A stretch of DNA of 34,894 nucleotides from Flavobacteriaceae bacterium (GCA_029934835.1 JAOZLL010000017.1:1-34894), one strand, 5' to 3'. Positions 15,767-24,441 are shown, counted from the stretch's first letter. The notes: generated by a model not told the origin, from the sequence alone. A program made the numbers and translations.

Positions 15767-16333
15767 ATGACTAAAGAGAACATAATAAAACTCGTAGAAA
15801 AAGCAAAAGAAGGGAATCAATCTGCTTATAGAGATTTGTTAAACCTATACTGGGGAGATATTTATCGTTTCCAGCTATCAAAATGTAAAAATGATTATGA
15901 AGCTGAAGACATTACTATTAAAACATTTTCTAGAGCTTTTGATAAATTAGCATTATATAATTCAAAATATGCTTTTAAAAATTGGTTGTTAAGTATTTCT
16001 AGTAATTTATTCATTGATTATTTACGTTCCCAAAGTAAAAAAATTGTAGCTATAGATATTGAGAAGGAAAATATTGTGATTATTGCTGATAAAGCACCAA
16101 GTCCAGAAGATAAATTAATTCAAGAACAAAACTTGGCTGATTTATTACACTATATTAAGCAATTAAAACCGCACTACAGAGAAGTCATTCACTTACGCTA
16201 TTTTCAGGAATATAGCTATAAAGAAATTTCAGAAGAATTAGGAGAATCACTCAATAATACAAAAGTTAGATTATTACGTGCTAGAAATCTATTAAGTAAA
16301 TTGATAAAAAAAAGAGATTCAACTGATATATAG
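15767..16333 (+). CDS. ECF-type RNA polymerase sigma factor
   Basis: A 188-residue protein. Region 2 is at about residues 20-95 (AYRDLLNLYWGDIYRFQLSK, DYEAEDITIKTFSRAFDKL, FKNWLLSISSNLFIDYLRS) and region 4 at about 125-182 (LKPHYREVIHLRYFQEYSYKEISEEL, NNTKVRLLRARNLL). Regions 1 and 3 are absent, as in group 4 sigma factors. The frame is open upstream, but the ATG at 15767 gives the standard N-terminus and avoids overlapping the glycosyltransferase. No anti-sigma factor is next to it, so its control is not evident. Confidence 0.9.
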   Translation: MTKENIIKLVEKAKEGNQSAYRDLLNLYWGDIYRFQLSKCKNDYEAEDITIKTFSRAFDKLALYNSKYAFKNWLLSISSNLFIDYLRSQSKKIVAIDIEKENIVIIADKAPSPEDKLIQEQNLADLLHYIKQLKPHYREVIHLRYFQEYSYKEISEELGESLNNTKVRLLRARNLLSKLIKKRDSTDI

Positions 16334-16355
16334 TCTAAAATTAAAGATAGTTTTT

Positions 16356-16363
16356 TATTTTTG
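16356..16363 (+). promoter_or_regulatory. Candidate -7 box for the olsF-like gene
   Basis: TATTTTTG fits TAnnTTTG, 21 nt before the ATG at 16385. No TTG lies at the usual -33 distance. If used, the acyltransferase is transcribed apart from, or in addition to, the sigma-factor transcript. Confidence 0.4.
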
Positions 16364-16384
16364 TGTTTCTACCAGTTTATTTTT

Positions 16385-18184
16385 ATGAGTTTAATAAGTT
16401 CAGAAGACCTTTCCAAATTAATGCATCTCGAAAAATTGGGATGGTTTGGTAATGTTATTGGTGGGCTAATACTAAAATTACTACGCTTATCAAGTCTGAA
16501 TGAAGTATATGAGAAAAATAAGCTTCTAGAAGGAGATGAGTTTTTCACTTCTATTTTAAAGGATCTACATGTTACCTATGAAATACCAGACGAAGATTTA
16601 AAAAGAATACCAAAAGAAGGTGCTTTTATTAGCATTTCAAATCATCCACTTGGTGGTATTGATGGAATATTGTTAATGAAAATTGTATCTGGATTACGTC
16701 CTGATTTTAAAGTAACTGGAAATTTTTTGGTAGAAAGAGTAAAACCTATAAAACCATTCGTTATATCCGTAAATCCTTTTGAAAACAATAAAGGATCATA
16801 TACTAAAATGGGAGGCACACAGCTTTCATTGGCTCATTTAAGTCAAGGCGGTGCACTCGGATTTTTTCCAGCTGGAGAAGTTTCTACAAAGAAAGAAGGA
16901 AATATCTATATAGACAAAGAATGGAATAAAGGAGTCCTAAAGATAATTCAGAAAGCTAAAGTACCTGTTGTCCCTATATACTTTCATACAAAAAATAGTA
17001 ACTTTTTTTATTTTTTATCACGGATTAGTGGCTCGTTACGAACGCTAAAACTACCTTCAGAATTATTCAATAAAAAGAATAAAATAATAAAAATACGGAT
17101 AGGTCAACCTATAAAAGTTGTTGAACAGGAGGCTTATACGGATATTAATAAGCTATGCCAGTTTTTACGTCAGAAAACCTATATGCTATCAAATGCCTAT
17201 GGCAAAAAAGATAATCGTTTAAAATCTGCAAAAGAGAAACTCCCAAAGAGAATGCCCAAACAAATTGCTAAGCCCAAAAAAACTAGTGATTTAAGAATTG
17301 AGATAGAAAAACTTCGAAATACAGATAGTAGATTACTCTCTGTAAAAAATTATGAAGTATTTTTTGCAAAAGCAAAGCAAATACCTACCATTTTACATGA
17401 GATAGGTCGTTTACGTGAAATCACTTTTCGAGCAATAGAAGAAGGAACCAAAAAAGCTTTAGATATCGATAAATTTGATACGTATTATCAACATTTATTT
17501 CTGTGGGATAATCAAGCTAATAAAATAGCAGGAGCTTATAGAATGGGTTTAGGACAAGATATCTATCCCAAATATGGCGTAAAAGGTTTTTATGTTACAA
17601 CCTTGTTTAAATTTGAACCTGAATTGCATAAAATGCTATCTCAAACGATAGAAATGGGACGTGCATTTGTCACTAAAGAATATCAGCAAAAACCGATGCC
17701 TTTATTTTTGTTATGGAAAGGAGTAATCCATGTAACCTTGAGATATCCCAAAAATAAATACCTTTTAGGAGGTGTAAGTATAAGTAATCAATTTTCAAAT
17801 TTCTCCAAATCATTGATGATTGAGTTTATGAAATCGAATTATTACGATCCTTTTGTGGCACAATATATTCATCCTAAAAAAGAATATAAAGTTAAGTTAA
17901 ATGATGCTGATAGGGACTTTGTTTTTGACCATACACAAGCCGATTTAAGAAAGTTTGATAAATTTATAAATGAAATTGAACCTGAAGGACTCCGTGTACC
18001 AGTGTTAATTAAAAAGTATGTAAAACAAAATGTAAAGCTAGTAGCCTTTAATGTAGATCCTAAGTTTAATAATGCCATAGACGGATTAATGTATATCCGA
18101 ATTCAAGACTTACCTGAAAGTACTGTTAAACCCGTATTAGAAGAATACCAAGCAGAATTACTAAAAAAAATAGATAATAATTAG
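16385..18184 (+). CDS. olsF: Bifunctional ornithine-lipid (aminolipid) synthase, OlsF-type
   Basis: A 599-residue fusion. The N-terminal half is a PlsC-like O-acyltransferase with NHPLGGID near residue 85 (NHxxxxD) and FFPAGEVSTK near 159. The C-terminal half, from about residue 330, is a hemolysin/OlsB-like GNAT N-acyltransferase (EIGRLREITFRAIEEG, ANKIAGAYRMGLG, EMGRAFVTKEYQ). OlsF enzymes of Serratia and Flavobacterium join these domains to make ornithine lipids: the GNAT half makes lyso-lipid from ornithine and 3-hydroxyacyl-ACP, and the PlsC half adds the second chain. A glycine or other amino acid cannot be excluded. The ATG at 16385 is preferred over the upstream TTG at 16361, which sits in the -7 box. 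It overlaps the convergent next gene by 4 nt. Confidence 0.8.
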   Translation: MSLISSEDLSKLMHLEKLGWFGNVIGGLILKLLRLSSLNEVYEKNKLLEGDEFFTSILKDLHVTYEIPDEDLKRIPKEGAFISISNHPLGGIDGILLMKIVSGLRPDFKVTGNFLVERVKPIKPFVISVNPFENNKGSYTKMGGTQLSLAHLSQGGALGFFPAGEVSTKKEGNIYIDKEWNKGVLKIIQKAKVPVVPIYFHTKNSNFFYFLSRISGSLRTLKLPSELFNKKNKIIKIRIGQPIKVVEQEAYTDINKLCQFLRQKTYMLSNAYGKKDNRLKSAKEKLPKRMPKQIAKPKKTSDLRIEIEKLRNTDSRLLSVKNYEVFFAKAKQIPTILHEIGRLREITFRAIEEGTKKALDIDKFDTYYQHLFLWDNQANKIAGAYRMGLGQDIYPKYGVKGFYVTTLFKFEPELHKMLSQTIEMGRAFVTKEYQQKPMPLFLLWKGVIHVTLRYPKNKYLLGGVSISNQFSNFSKSLMIEFMKSNYYDPFVAQYIHPKKEYKVKLNDADRDFVFDHTQADLRKFDKFINEIEPEGLRVPVLIKKYVKQNVKLVAFNVDPKFNNAIDGLMYIRIQDLPESTVKPVLEEYQAELLKKIDNN

Positions 18185-19176
18185 ATTACATCTTTTCTAT
18201 CAGAAAAATACTTCATAAACTGAGCTCTTTCATAGTATTTAGGATTTTTAATATTCCCTTGACTTAAAGAACCAATAATTTCAGTTACCGAAGCATGATT
18301 GTTTTTCTCTAAATACTTCTCTAAATAATCTAGTATTTCACTTATCACTTCAGCGCCATTTTTAAACAAAGCAGAAACGATGTAGTTTACGTTTGCACCT
18401 GCTAATAATAGCTTAACAAATGACTCGCCATCATGAATACCTGTTGAGGCTGCAAGGTCAGTATTTATACGGTCTTTCATAAGAGCTACCCATTGTAACG
18501 GAATAACATACTCATGAGGTGAACTAAAAATATCAGCAGTGGTAATTTCTTTTTTATCTAAGTTAATATCTGGTTTGTAAAAACGATTGAAAAGTGTAAT
18601 ACCGGCAACACCCGTATCAGCAACTTTTAAAATCATATCACCCAGATTGGTAAAATATTGACTCATTTTAACAATAATAGGAATCTTTACACTAGACTTT
18701 GCTTTCTTAATAATATTAAGGTATTTTTTTTCAATTTTTTTACTAGATCTAGTAAAATCTGCTGGAAAATAAAAAATATTTAATTCGATAGCATCTGCGC
18801 CTGCTTCTTCGATTTTCTTAAGGAAATAAAGCCATTCATGTGATGAAACACAATTAACGCTTGCGATAACAGGAATACTTAATTCGCTTTTAGCACTTTC
18901 AATCAATGCAATATATTCAGCAATATTATCTGCTTTGATTTTATGATCAAAGTATTCTAAATTATGGTCTTTTTCTCCTTTAGAGTCAGAATCTCTCAAG
19001 ATATCCTCATATTCATTTAGGATTTCTTCTTCAAAGATTGACTTTAATACAACAGCTGCTGCACCTTGTTTTTCAAATTTCTTTAAGTTAACAGTATTGC
19101 TAGTTAAACTACTACTACCTACTACTAAAGGGTTTTTAAGTTTTAAACCTGCGTATTCTATTTCTAAATTTGCCAT
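18181..19176 (-). CDS. Dihydroorotate dehydrogenase-like flavoprotein
   Basis: A 331-residue FMN-type TIM barrel. Recognisable blocks: LEIEYAGLKLKNPLVVGSS at the N-terminus, IPVIASVNC near residue 101, GADAIELN at 126-133, IPIIVKMSQYFTN, GVAGITLFNR, and LAASTGIHDGESFVKLLLAGA for FMN phosphate binding. In true class 1 dihydroorotate dehydrogenases the ELN is followed by a Ser/Cys-Pro-Asn loop with catalytic Cys nearby. Here it reads ELNIFYFPADF, with no Cys. This matches a Bacteroidota side family annotated as PyrD-like whose substrate is not established. I would not call it pyrD. A TACATTTG -7-like box lies at 19197-19204 on its strand. Confidence 0.8.
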   Translation of the reverse strand: MANLEIEYAGLKLKNPLVVGSSSLTSNTVNLKKFEKQGAAAVVLKSIFEEEILNEYEDILRDSDSKGEKDHNLEYFDHKIKADNIAEYIALIESAKSELSIPVIASVNCVSSHEWLYFLKKIEEAGADAIELNIFYFPADFTRSSKKIEKKYLNIIKKAKSSVKIPIIVKMSQYFTNLGDMILKVADTGVAGITLFNRFYKPDINLDKKEITTADIFSSPHEYVIPLQWVALMKDRINTDLAASTGIHDGESFVKLLLAGANVNYIVSALFKNGAEVISEILDYLEKYLEKNNHASVTEIIGSLSQGNIKNPKYYERAQFMKYFSDRKDVI

Positions 19177-19248
19177 ATTCTATTTTTGATATCGTGCAAA
19201 TGTAAAAGGTATAAAACAAATAAAAGATGAAATAAATCATAATTTAAC

Positions 19249-19413
19249 TAAATCTTAGTTTAGTACATGACAAAAATTGAACAGGTGTTGTTAATTTACT
19301 GAATATAAGCTATTTAACAAGACCTACTAGGTTTTTAAAACCTAGTAGGTCTACTGAAAATCAAAGACTTACAAAAACAAAAGGATTTTTTGTCATGTAC
19401 TTATAAATCTTAG
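19249..19413. mobile_element. MITE-like element with 15-bp terminal inverted repeats and 10-bp flanking duplication
   Basis: AGTACATGACAAAAA at 19262-19276 is exactly the reverse complement of 19387-19401. Just outside, TAAATCTTAG occurs at 19249-19258 and again at 19404-19413, as expected of a target-site duplication. The inserted segment (about 19259-19403, 145 bp) has no open frame of note and carries a perfect palindrome at its centre. It fills most of the 332-bp spacer between the DHODH-like gene and pta. The -7 boxes of both genes (19197-19204 and 19481-19488) lie outside it. No transposase is in the window, so it would have been mobilised in trans. Confidence 0.75.
19320..19352. repeat. 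Perfect 33-nt palindrome inside the MITE-like element
   Basis: AGACCTACTAGGTTTT (19320-19335) and its exact complement (19337-19352) flank a single T. Similar CCTAGTAGG/CCTACTAGG palindromes recur in flavobacterial intergenic DNA as I remember it. In RNA it would form a very stable hairpin on either strand. Confidence 0.9.
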
Positions 19414-19480
19414 TCAAAAAAAACTCTATCTTTTTTGAATATATATGGTATAAATCATCTTTACTTTATAGCATTAACTA

Positions 19481-19488
19481 TATCTTTG
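19481..19488 (+). promoter_or_regulatory. Candidate -7 box of pta
   Basis: TATCTTTG matches TAnnTTTG exactly and lies 20 nt before the ATG at 19509. A clear TTG at -33 is missing. Confidence 0.5.
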
Positions 19489-19508
19489 CATCCTTAAAAA
19501 AATAAAAA

Positions 19509-21605
19509 ATGAGTAAGGCAGTTTATATCGCAACAATGGAACCTGGTAGCGGAAAATCTATTGTTACGCTTGGTTTGATGAGAATGTTATTGGGTAAAGT
19601 AGCTAAAGTGGGCTATTTTAAACCTATTATCAGTGATTTAGATGGTAAGAAATATGATAATCATATTAATACGGTTCGTTCTCATTTCGACCTAGATTTG
19701 AGTTATGAAGAGGCTTACGCATGTACAAAAAGTGAAGTCTTAGAAAAAAAACATAATGGTCAATTAAATGAAGTTTTAGATAAAATTATAGAAAAATATA
19801 AATCACTTGAAGTAAAGTATGATTTTATTTTAGTGGAAGGTACTGACTTTTCAGGTGAAGGAACCGCAACCGAATTAGAAATAAACACAGATATTGCAAA
19901 GAATCTGGGAATCCCAGCCATAATTGTTGAAAGTGGTACCGAAAAAACAATGATGGAGTTTACCAATAATCTTTTGTCAGCCTATGATTTATTTGAAGAG
20001 AATGAAGTAAAAGTTTTATCAGTAGTTGCCAATATGGTACAACCTGAAAATTTGGAATGGGTAAAGGAGGAACTTTATCAAAAACTACCAAAAAATGTAA
20101 TTGTTAATGCCATACCTCTAATCAATTTTTTAGTCAACCCAACAGTTAAAGAGGTCGTGCGAGAACTTGATGCTGAGATTTTATTTGGTGATGGTGATGC
20201 TTTAAACAATCAAATAGAACATTTTGTTGTAGGAGCTATGCAATTACGTAACTACCTCTTGCGACTTAAAGAAAATTCACTAATTGTAATGCCAGGAGAT
20301 CGTTCTGATTTAATCTTAGGAGCTTTACAAGCAAATATATCTAATAATTATCCTGCTGTTTCGGGTATTGTTTTAACTGGTGATCTTAAACCAGAGCCAG
20401 CAATCGTTAAGCTAATTGAAGGTTTAACAAGAAGAATACCCATACTTTTAGTAAAAGGAGATACGTACTCCATTTCTCAATTAGTTGGTGATATTCATGC
20501 TCAAATTTATGCAGATAATAGAGAGAAAATTTTATTATCAATTCGAACTTTTGATAAATATGTTGATGATTTTGAACTTTCCAATGCCTTAATTACGTTT
20601 AAAACAAAAGGAATTACACCACGTATGTTCCAATACAATCTTCTGAAACGAGCACAATTGCATAAAAAACATATTGTTTTACCAGAAGGAACTGATGATA
20701 GAATTTTAAAAGCCGCTGCTCGATTGGCCAATCAAAGTATCGTTGATTTGACCGTGTTAGGTCGTAAAGATAAAATTCAAAAACGAGTTGACCTTTTAGG
20801 CATTCGTTTTGACTTTGATAAAATAACGATTGTGAATCCAGTTGAATCACCACATTTTGAGGATTATGTAAATACGCTATATGAGTTGAGAAAACATAAA
20901 AATATGAATTTGGCTATTGCTGAAGATAAGATGGAAGATGTATCTTATTTTGGTACCATGATGGTATATAAAGGTCATGCTGATGGTATGGTTTCTGGTG
21001 CAGCTCACACAACACAACACACCATTTTGCCAGCACTTCAGTTTATTAAAACAAAACCAGGAGTATCGGTAGTATCCTCTATTTTCTTTATGTGTTTAGA
21101 AGATCGTGTATCTATTTTTGGAGATTGTGCTATTAATCCAAATCCTACTGCTGAACAATTAGCTGAAATTGCAATTTCATCTGCTAATTCAACTAAAGCT
21201 TTTGGAATTGAGCCAAAAGTGGCCATGTTATCTTATTCGTCAGGTTCATCAGGTATTGGTGAAGATGTTGATCGAGTTCGAAAAGCAACAGAAATAGTAA
21301 AAAATTTACGTCCAGATATTAAAATTGAAGGACCAATTCAATATGATGCAGCTGTAGATCCGATAATTGGAAAAAGCAAGTTGCCGAATTCAGAAGTTGC
21401 TGGACAAGCAAGTGTATTGATATTCCCAGATTTAAATACAGGAAACAATACCTATAAAGCAGTACAAAGAGAAACTGGTGCATTAGCGATCGGACCAATG
21501 TTACAAGGTCTAAACAAACCCGTAAACGATTTAAGTCGTGGTTGTACTGTAGATGATATTTTTAATACAGTTATTATTACTGCCATTCAAGCTGAAGGTT
21601 TGTAA
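19509..21605 (+). CDS. pta: Phosphate acetyltransferase, long form
   Basis: Converts acetyl-CoA and phosphate to acetyl phosphate and CoA. At 698 residues it is the long Pta type. There is an N-terminal P-loop/BioD-like domain (TMEPGSGKSIVTLGLMRML, residues 9-28; DFILVEGTD), a middle DRTGG-type domain (SLIVMPGDRSDLILGAL, about residues 255-370), and the C-terminal catalytic PTA_PTB domain (HIVLPEGTDDRILKAA, DGMVSGAAHTT, VAMLSYSSGSSG, EGPIQYDAAVDPIIG, LIFPDLNTGN). The N-terminal domains are regulatory in enterobacterial homologues. It is followed by ackA after 95 nt. Confidence 0.95.
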   Translation: MSKAVYIATMEPGSGKSIVTLGLMRMLLGKVAKVGYFKPIISDLDGKKYDNHINTVRSHFDLDLSYEEAYACTKSEVLEKKHNGQLNEVLDKIIEKYKSLEVKYDFILVEGTDFSGEGTATELEINTDIAKNLGIPAIIVESGTEKTMMEFTNNLLSAYDLFEENEVKVLSVVANMVQPENLEWVKEELYQKLPKNVIVNAIPLINFLVNPTVKEVVRELDAEILFGDGDALNNQIEHFVVGAMQLRNYLLRLKENSLIVMPGDRSDLILGALQANISNNYPAVSGIVLTGDLKPEPAIVKLIEGLTRRIPILLVKGDTYSISQLVGDIHAQIYADNREKILLSIRTFDKYVDDFELSNALITFKTKGITPRMFQYNLLKRAQLHKKHIVLPEGTDDRILKAAARLANQSIVDLTVLGRKDKIQKRVDLLGIRFDFDKITIVNPVESPHFEDYVNTLYELRKHKNMNLAIAEDKMEDVSYFGTMMVYKGHADGMVSGAAHTTQHTILPALQFIKTKPGVSVVSSIFFMCLEDRVSIFGDCAINPNPTAEQLAEIAISSANSTKAFGIEPKVAMLSYSSGSSGIGEDVDRVRKATEIVKNLRPDIKIEGPIQYDAAVDPIIGKSKLPNSEVAGQASVLIFPDLNTGNNTYKAVQRETGALAIGPMLQGLNKPVNDLSRGCTVDDIFNTVIITAIQAEGL

Positions 21606-21700
21606 TATTTTATATTAATTTTTTGAACCTTTGCGGTAAAATATATTTATAAAACAAAGATCTTAGCGACTCCGTGTTTTTGCGGTAAAAAATTTAAACA
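21606..21700 (+). repeat. pta-ackA spacer with repeated TTTGCGGTAAAA
   Basis: TTTGCGGTAAAA occurs twice in this 95-nt spacer, just after pta and just before the ackA ATG, separated by about 45 nt. Similar TTGCGGT phrases are frequent in flavobacterial intergenic DNA. No terminator is visible, so read-through from pta into ackA is likely. Confidence 0.5.
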
Positions 21701-22885
21701 ATGAAAATACTAGTCATCAATTCCGGAAGTTCGTCTATAAAATATCAACTTATTGCTTTACCTGAGAATAAAATACTTTGTAAAGGTTTAGTAGAACGAA
21801 TCGGAGAAAAAAATACTGAAGTTCATTATAGTTCAGATAGCCATAATTTTGATGAAATTCTTGATATTCCAAACCATCAAATAGGTTTAGAAAAGATTGC
21901 GAATCTACTATTAGATACCGATAAAGGAGTGCTTAAAACTGCTGATGAGATTACAGCAGTGGGACATCGTGTGGTACATGGCGGAAGTGTCTTTGCCAAA
22001 ACTACACTGATTAATGACGCTGTTAAAAAGGTAATCAAAGCCTTGTATTCAATTGCTCCGCTACACAATCCACCAAACTTAATGGGAATAGAAGTAGCCG
22101 AAAAAGTTTTCCCAAATGCCCAACAAGTAGCCGTTTTTGATACAGCATTTCATCAAACAATACCTGAAGTAGCCCATCGTTTTGCTATACCTAATGAACT
22201 TTATGAAAAAGAACATATTCAGGTTTATGGATTTCATGGCACAAGTCATCAATATGTTTCAAAAAAAGCTATTGAGATTCTAGGAAAAGAAAATACTAAA
22301 ATTATAAGTATCCATTTAGGGAATGGATGTAGTATGACTGCCATAAAAGACGGAAAAAGTATTGACACAAGCTTAGGTTTTGGGACGATGAATGGCTTGA
22401 TGATGGGAACACGAAGTGGTGATTTAGACCAATCGGTTGTATTATTTTTAGAGCAACATTTAGGTTATACTTCCCAAGAAGTAACGACGCTTTTACAAAA
22501 GAAAAGTGGTATGTTAGGTATAACAGGAATGAGTGATTTACGTGATATTGAGGAGGCAGCTGAAAAAGGGGAGAAAATGCCACAATTAGCTTTAGCGATG
22601 AATGCCTACCGAATTAAAAAATATATTGGCTCTTATGCCACAATAATGAATGGTCTAGATGCATTAATTTTTACAGCTGGTATTGGCGAAAACTCAGATG
22701 TGGTTCGCAAAATGGTTTGTAGTAATTTAGACTTTTTAGGTATTTCGTTAGATTTAGATAAAAATCAGGTTCGTTCTAAAGAGATTAGAGCCATCGAAAA
22801 TTCAGAATCAAAGGTGAAAATTTTAGTAATTCCTACTAACGAGGAATTGGAAATTGCTGAGCAAACCTATAAATTGATCGTGTAA
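21701..22885 (+). CDS. ackA: Acetate kinase
   Basis: Transfers the phosphate of acetyl phosphate to ADP, giving acetate and ATP. The 394-residue length is usual. Family signatures: ILVINSGSSSIKY (residues 3-15), VGHRVVHGGSVF with the catalytic region His/Arg, AVFDTAFHQTIP with the catalytic Asp, YGFHGTSHQYVS, IHLGNGCSM, DTSLGFGTMNGLMMGTRSGDLD, and IFTAGIGENS near the end. Together with pta it forms the substrate-level phosphorylation and acetate overflow route. All key residues are present. Confidence 0.96.
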   Translation: MKILVINSGSSSIKYQLIALPENKILCKGLVERIGEKNTEVHYSSDSHNFDEILDIPNHQIGLEKIANLLLDTDKGVLKTADEITAVGHRVVHGGSVFAKTTLINDAVKKVIKALYSIAPLHNPPNLMGIEVAEKVFPNAQQVAVFDTAFHQTIPEVAHRFAIPNELYEKEHIQVYGFHGTSHQYVSKKAIEILGKENTKIISIHLGNGCSMTAIKDGKSIDTSLGFGTMNGLMMGTRSGDLDQSVVLFLEQHLGYTSQEVTTLLQKKSGMLGITGMSDLRDIEEAAEKGEKMPQLALAMNAYRIKKYIGSYATIMNGLDALIFTAGIGENSDVVRKMVCSNLDFLGISLDLDKNQVRSKEIRAIENSESKVKILVIPTNEELEIAEQTYKLIV

Positions 22886-22981
22886 TTAGTTCTCAGATTG
22901 TTTGAGTCAATATCTTTTTTTTATAAAAGAATGGATTGTAAAAAATTCGATAGAAAAAATAATTTATTGCAACCAATCTAC

Positions 22982-23001
22982 ATCACTTATTAATAAGTGA
23001 T
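22982..23001. repeat. Perfect 20-bp palindrome across the stop codon of the CoA-transferase gene
   Basis: ATCACTTATT followed directly by its complement AATAAGTGAT. It contains the last codons and the tandem TAA TAA stops of the minus-strand gene. On the plus side, an AGATTG...CAATATCT stem followed by eight T residues near 22897-22922 may terminate ackA. Confidence 0.7.
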
Positions 23002-24264
23002 TTTCTTCTCATAATAATCGCGTATTATTTGTTCTCTAAAATCAGGATGTGCAATGTTGGCAAGCGCTTTAACACGTTGTTCTATGGTTTTTCCATAGAC
23101 ATGAGCTACACCATATTCGGTAACTACATAATGTGTATGCGCTCTTGTAGTAACAACACCAGATCCTGGTTTAAGGAAAGGAACAATTTTACTAGCACCT
23201 TTTTCAGTAGTAGCAGGTAATGCTATAATCGCTTTGCCACCAGGACTTAGCGAAGCACCACGAATAAAGTCCATTTGACCACCAACGCCGCTATACATAC
23301 GTGTACCTATTGAATCCGCACAAACCTGTCCTGTAACATCAACCTCAATAGCTGAATTAATGGCAACCATTCTAGGATTTTTACGAATTATTTGTACATC
23401 ATTGACATAATCTGCTTCACGCATTTCTACAAAAGGATTGTCATCTACATAATCATATAATCTCTTAGAACCCATTAAAAAAGTAGCTAAGGCACGACCA
23501 GGATTTACACCTTTATAGTTTCCGTTTATAACATCTTTAAGTATTAAATCAATGACACCATCTGAAAACATCTCGGTATGTAAGCCTAAATCTTTATGAT
23601 TACCCAAACGAGATAACACCGCATTTGGAATATTTCCAACACCCATTTGTAAGGTACTTCTATCTTCAATAAGATTGGCAATATGATCTCCTATTTTGTG
23701 TTCAATTTCAGAAGGTTCAGACATTATGTGCTCTAAAATTGGCTCATCTACTTCTACAAATGTATCTAATTCTGAAATATGAATAATTCCAGCGCCATGA
23801 GTACGTGGCATTTGTGTATTTACTTGTGCAATGACATGTTTTGCACTATCAATCGCTGCTAAACTAGCTGCAACCGTTACGCCTAAAGAGCAATATCCAT
23901 GTTTGTCTGGAACCGAAACTTGTATTAAAGCAATATCTAAAGGAACCACTCCATTTTTAAATAATAAAGGGAGTTCACTTAAAAAGACAGGCGTATAAGA
24001 CCCATTACCAGCCGTTAATGTATGCCGCACGTTAGGACCAATAAAAAAGGAATTAACATGAAAACTATCTTTTAAAATAGGATCAGCATAAGGAGCTTCA
24101 CCTTCAGTGTGCAATTGACAAACTTCCACATTACGCAATTCTTCGTGGCGTGCTGTCATAGCTTTAATAAGGCTTTGAGGCGCAGCAGCTCCCATTTGAA
24201 TATAGACACGATCGTTAGATTTAATAACTTTTACAGCCTCTTCGGGTGTTTTTGATTTGTACAT
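22990..24264 (-). CDS. Acetyl-CoA hydrolase / CoA-transferase (4-hydroxybutyrate CoA-transferase-like)
   Basis: A 424-residue family I CoA-transferase. Key parts: GNIPNAVLSRLGNHKDLGLHTEMFSDGV with the likely catalytic Glu at 231, the oxyanion motif GVGGQMDFIRGAS near 330, SKIVPFLKPGSGVVTTRAHTHYVVTEYGVA, and IAHPDFREQI near the C-terminus. Members move CoA between acetyl-CoA and other acids or hydrolyse acetyl-CoA through a glutamyl-CoA intermediate. The acyl partner cannot be fixed by sequence alone. It converges on ackA, and both act on acetate/acetyl-CoA. It ends in two consecutive TAA codons. Confidence 0.88.
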   Translation of the reverse strand: MYKSKTPEEAVKVIKSNDRVYIQMGAAAPQSLIKAMTARHEELRNVEVCQLHTEGEAPYADPILKDSFHVNSFFIGPNVRHTLTAGNGSYTPVFLSELPLLFKNGVVPLDIALIQVSVPDKHGYCSLGVTVAASLAAIDSAKHVIAQVNTQMPRTHGAGIIHISELDTFVEVDEPILEHIMSEPSEIEHKIGDHIANLIEDRSTLQMGVGNIPNAVLSRLGNHKDLGLHTEMFSDGVIDLILKDVINGNYKGVNPGRALATFLMGSKRLYDYVDDNPFVEMREADYVNDVQIIRKNPRMVAINSAIEVDVTGQVCADSIGTRMYSGVGGQMDFIRGASLSPGGKAIIALPATTEKGASKIVPFLKPGSGVVTTRAHTHYVVTEYGVAHVYGKTIEQRVKALANIAHPDFREQIIRDYYEKKITY

Positions 24265-24392
24265 TATACCTGTTTTTTACTTTTGCGAATATACAATATG
24301 TGCTGTTTTTAAATCATGTTAAATATCATTTTTAATAAAAATTGTTTTTAGTATTAATATTTGTTTTTTCAACGTCTTAGATCAAATTACTA

Positions 24393-24423
24393 TTGCCCAT
24401 TTTACAATTAAAATGTACCTTTG
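24393..24423 (+). promoter_or_regulatory. Promoter of map
   Basis: TTG at 24393-24395 and TACCTTTG at 24416-24423 with a 20-nt spacer give one of the best promoter matches in the window. It lies 18 nt before the map ATG. Confidence 0.7.
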
Positions 24424-24441
24424 TATACGATTTAAACTACT

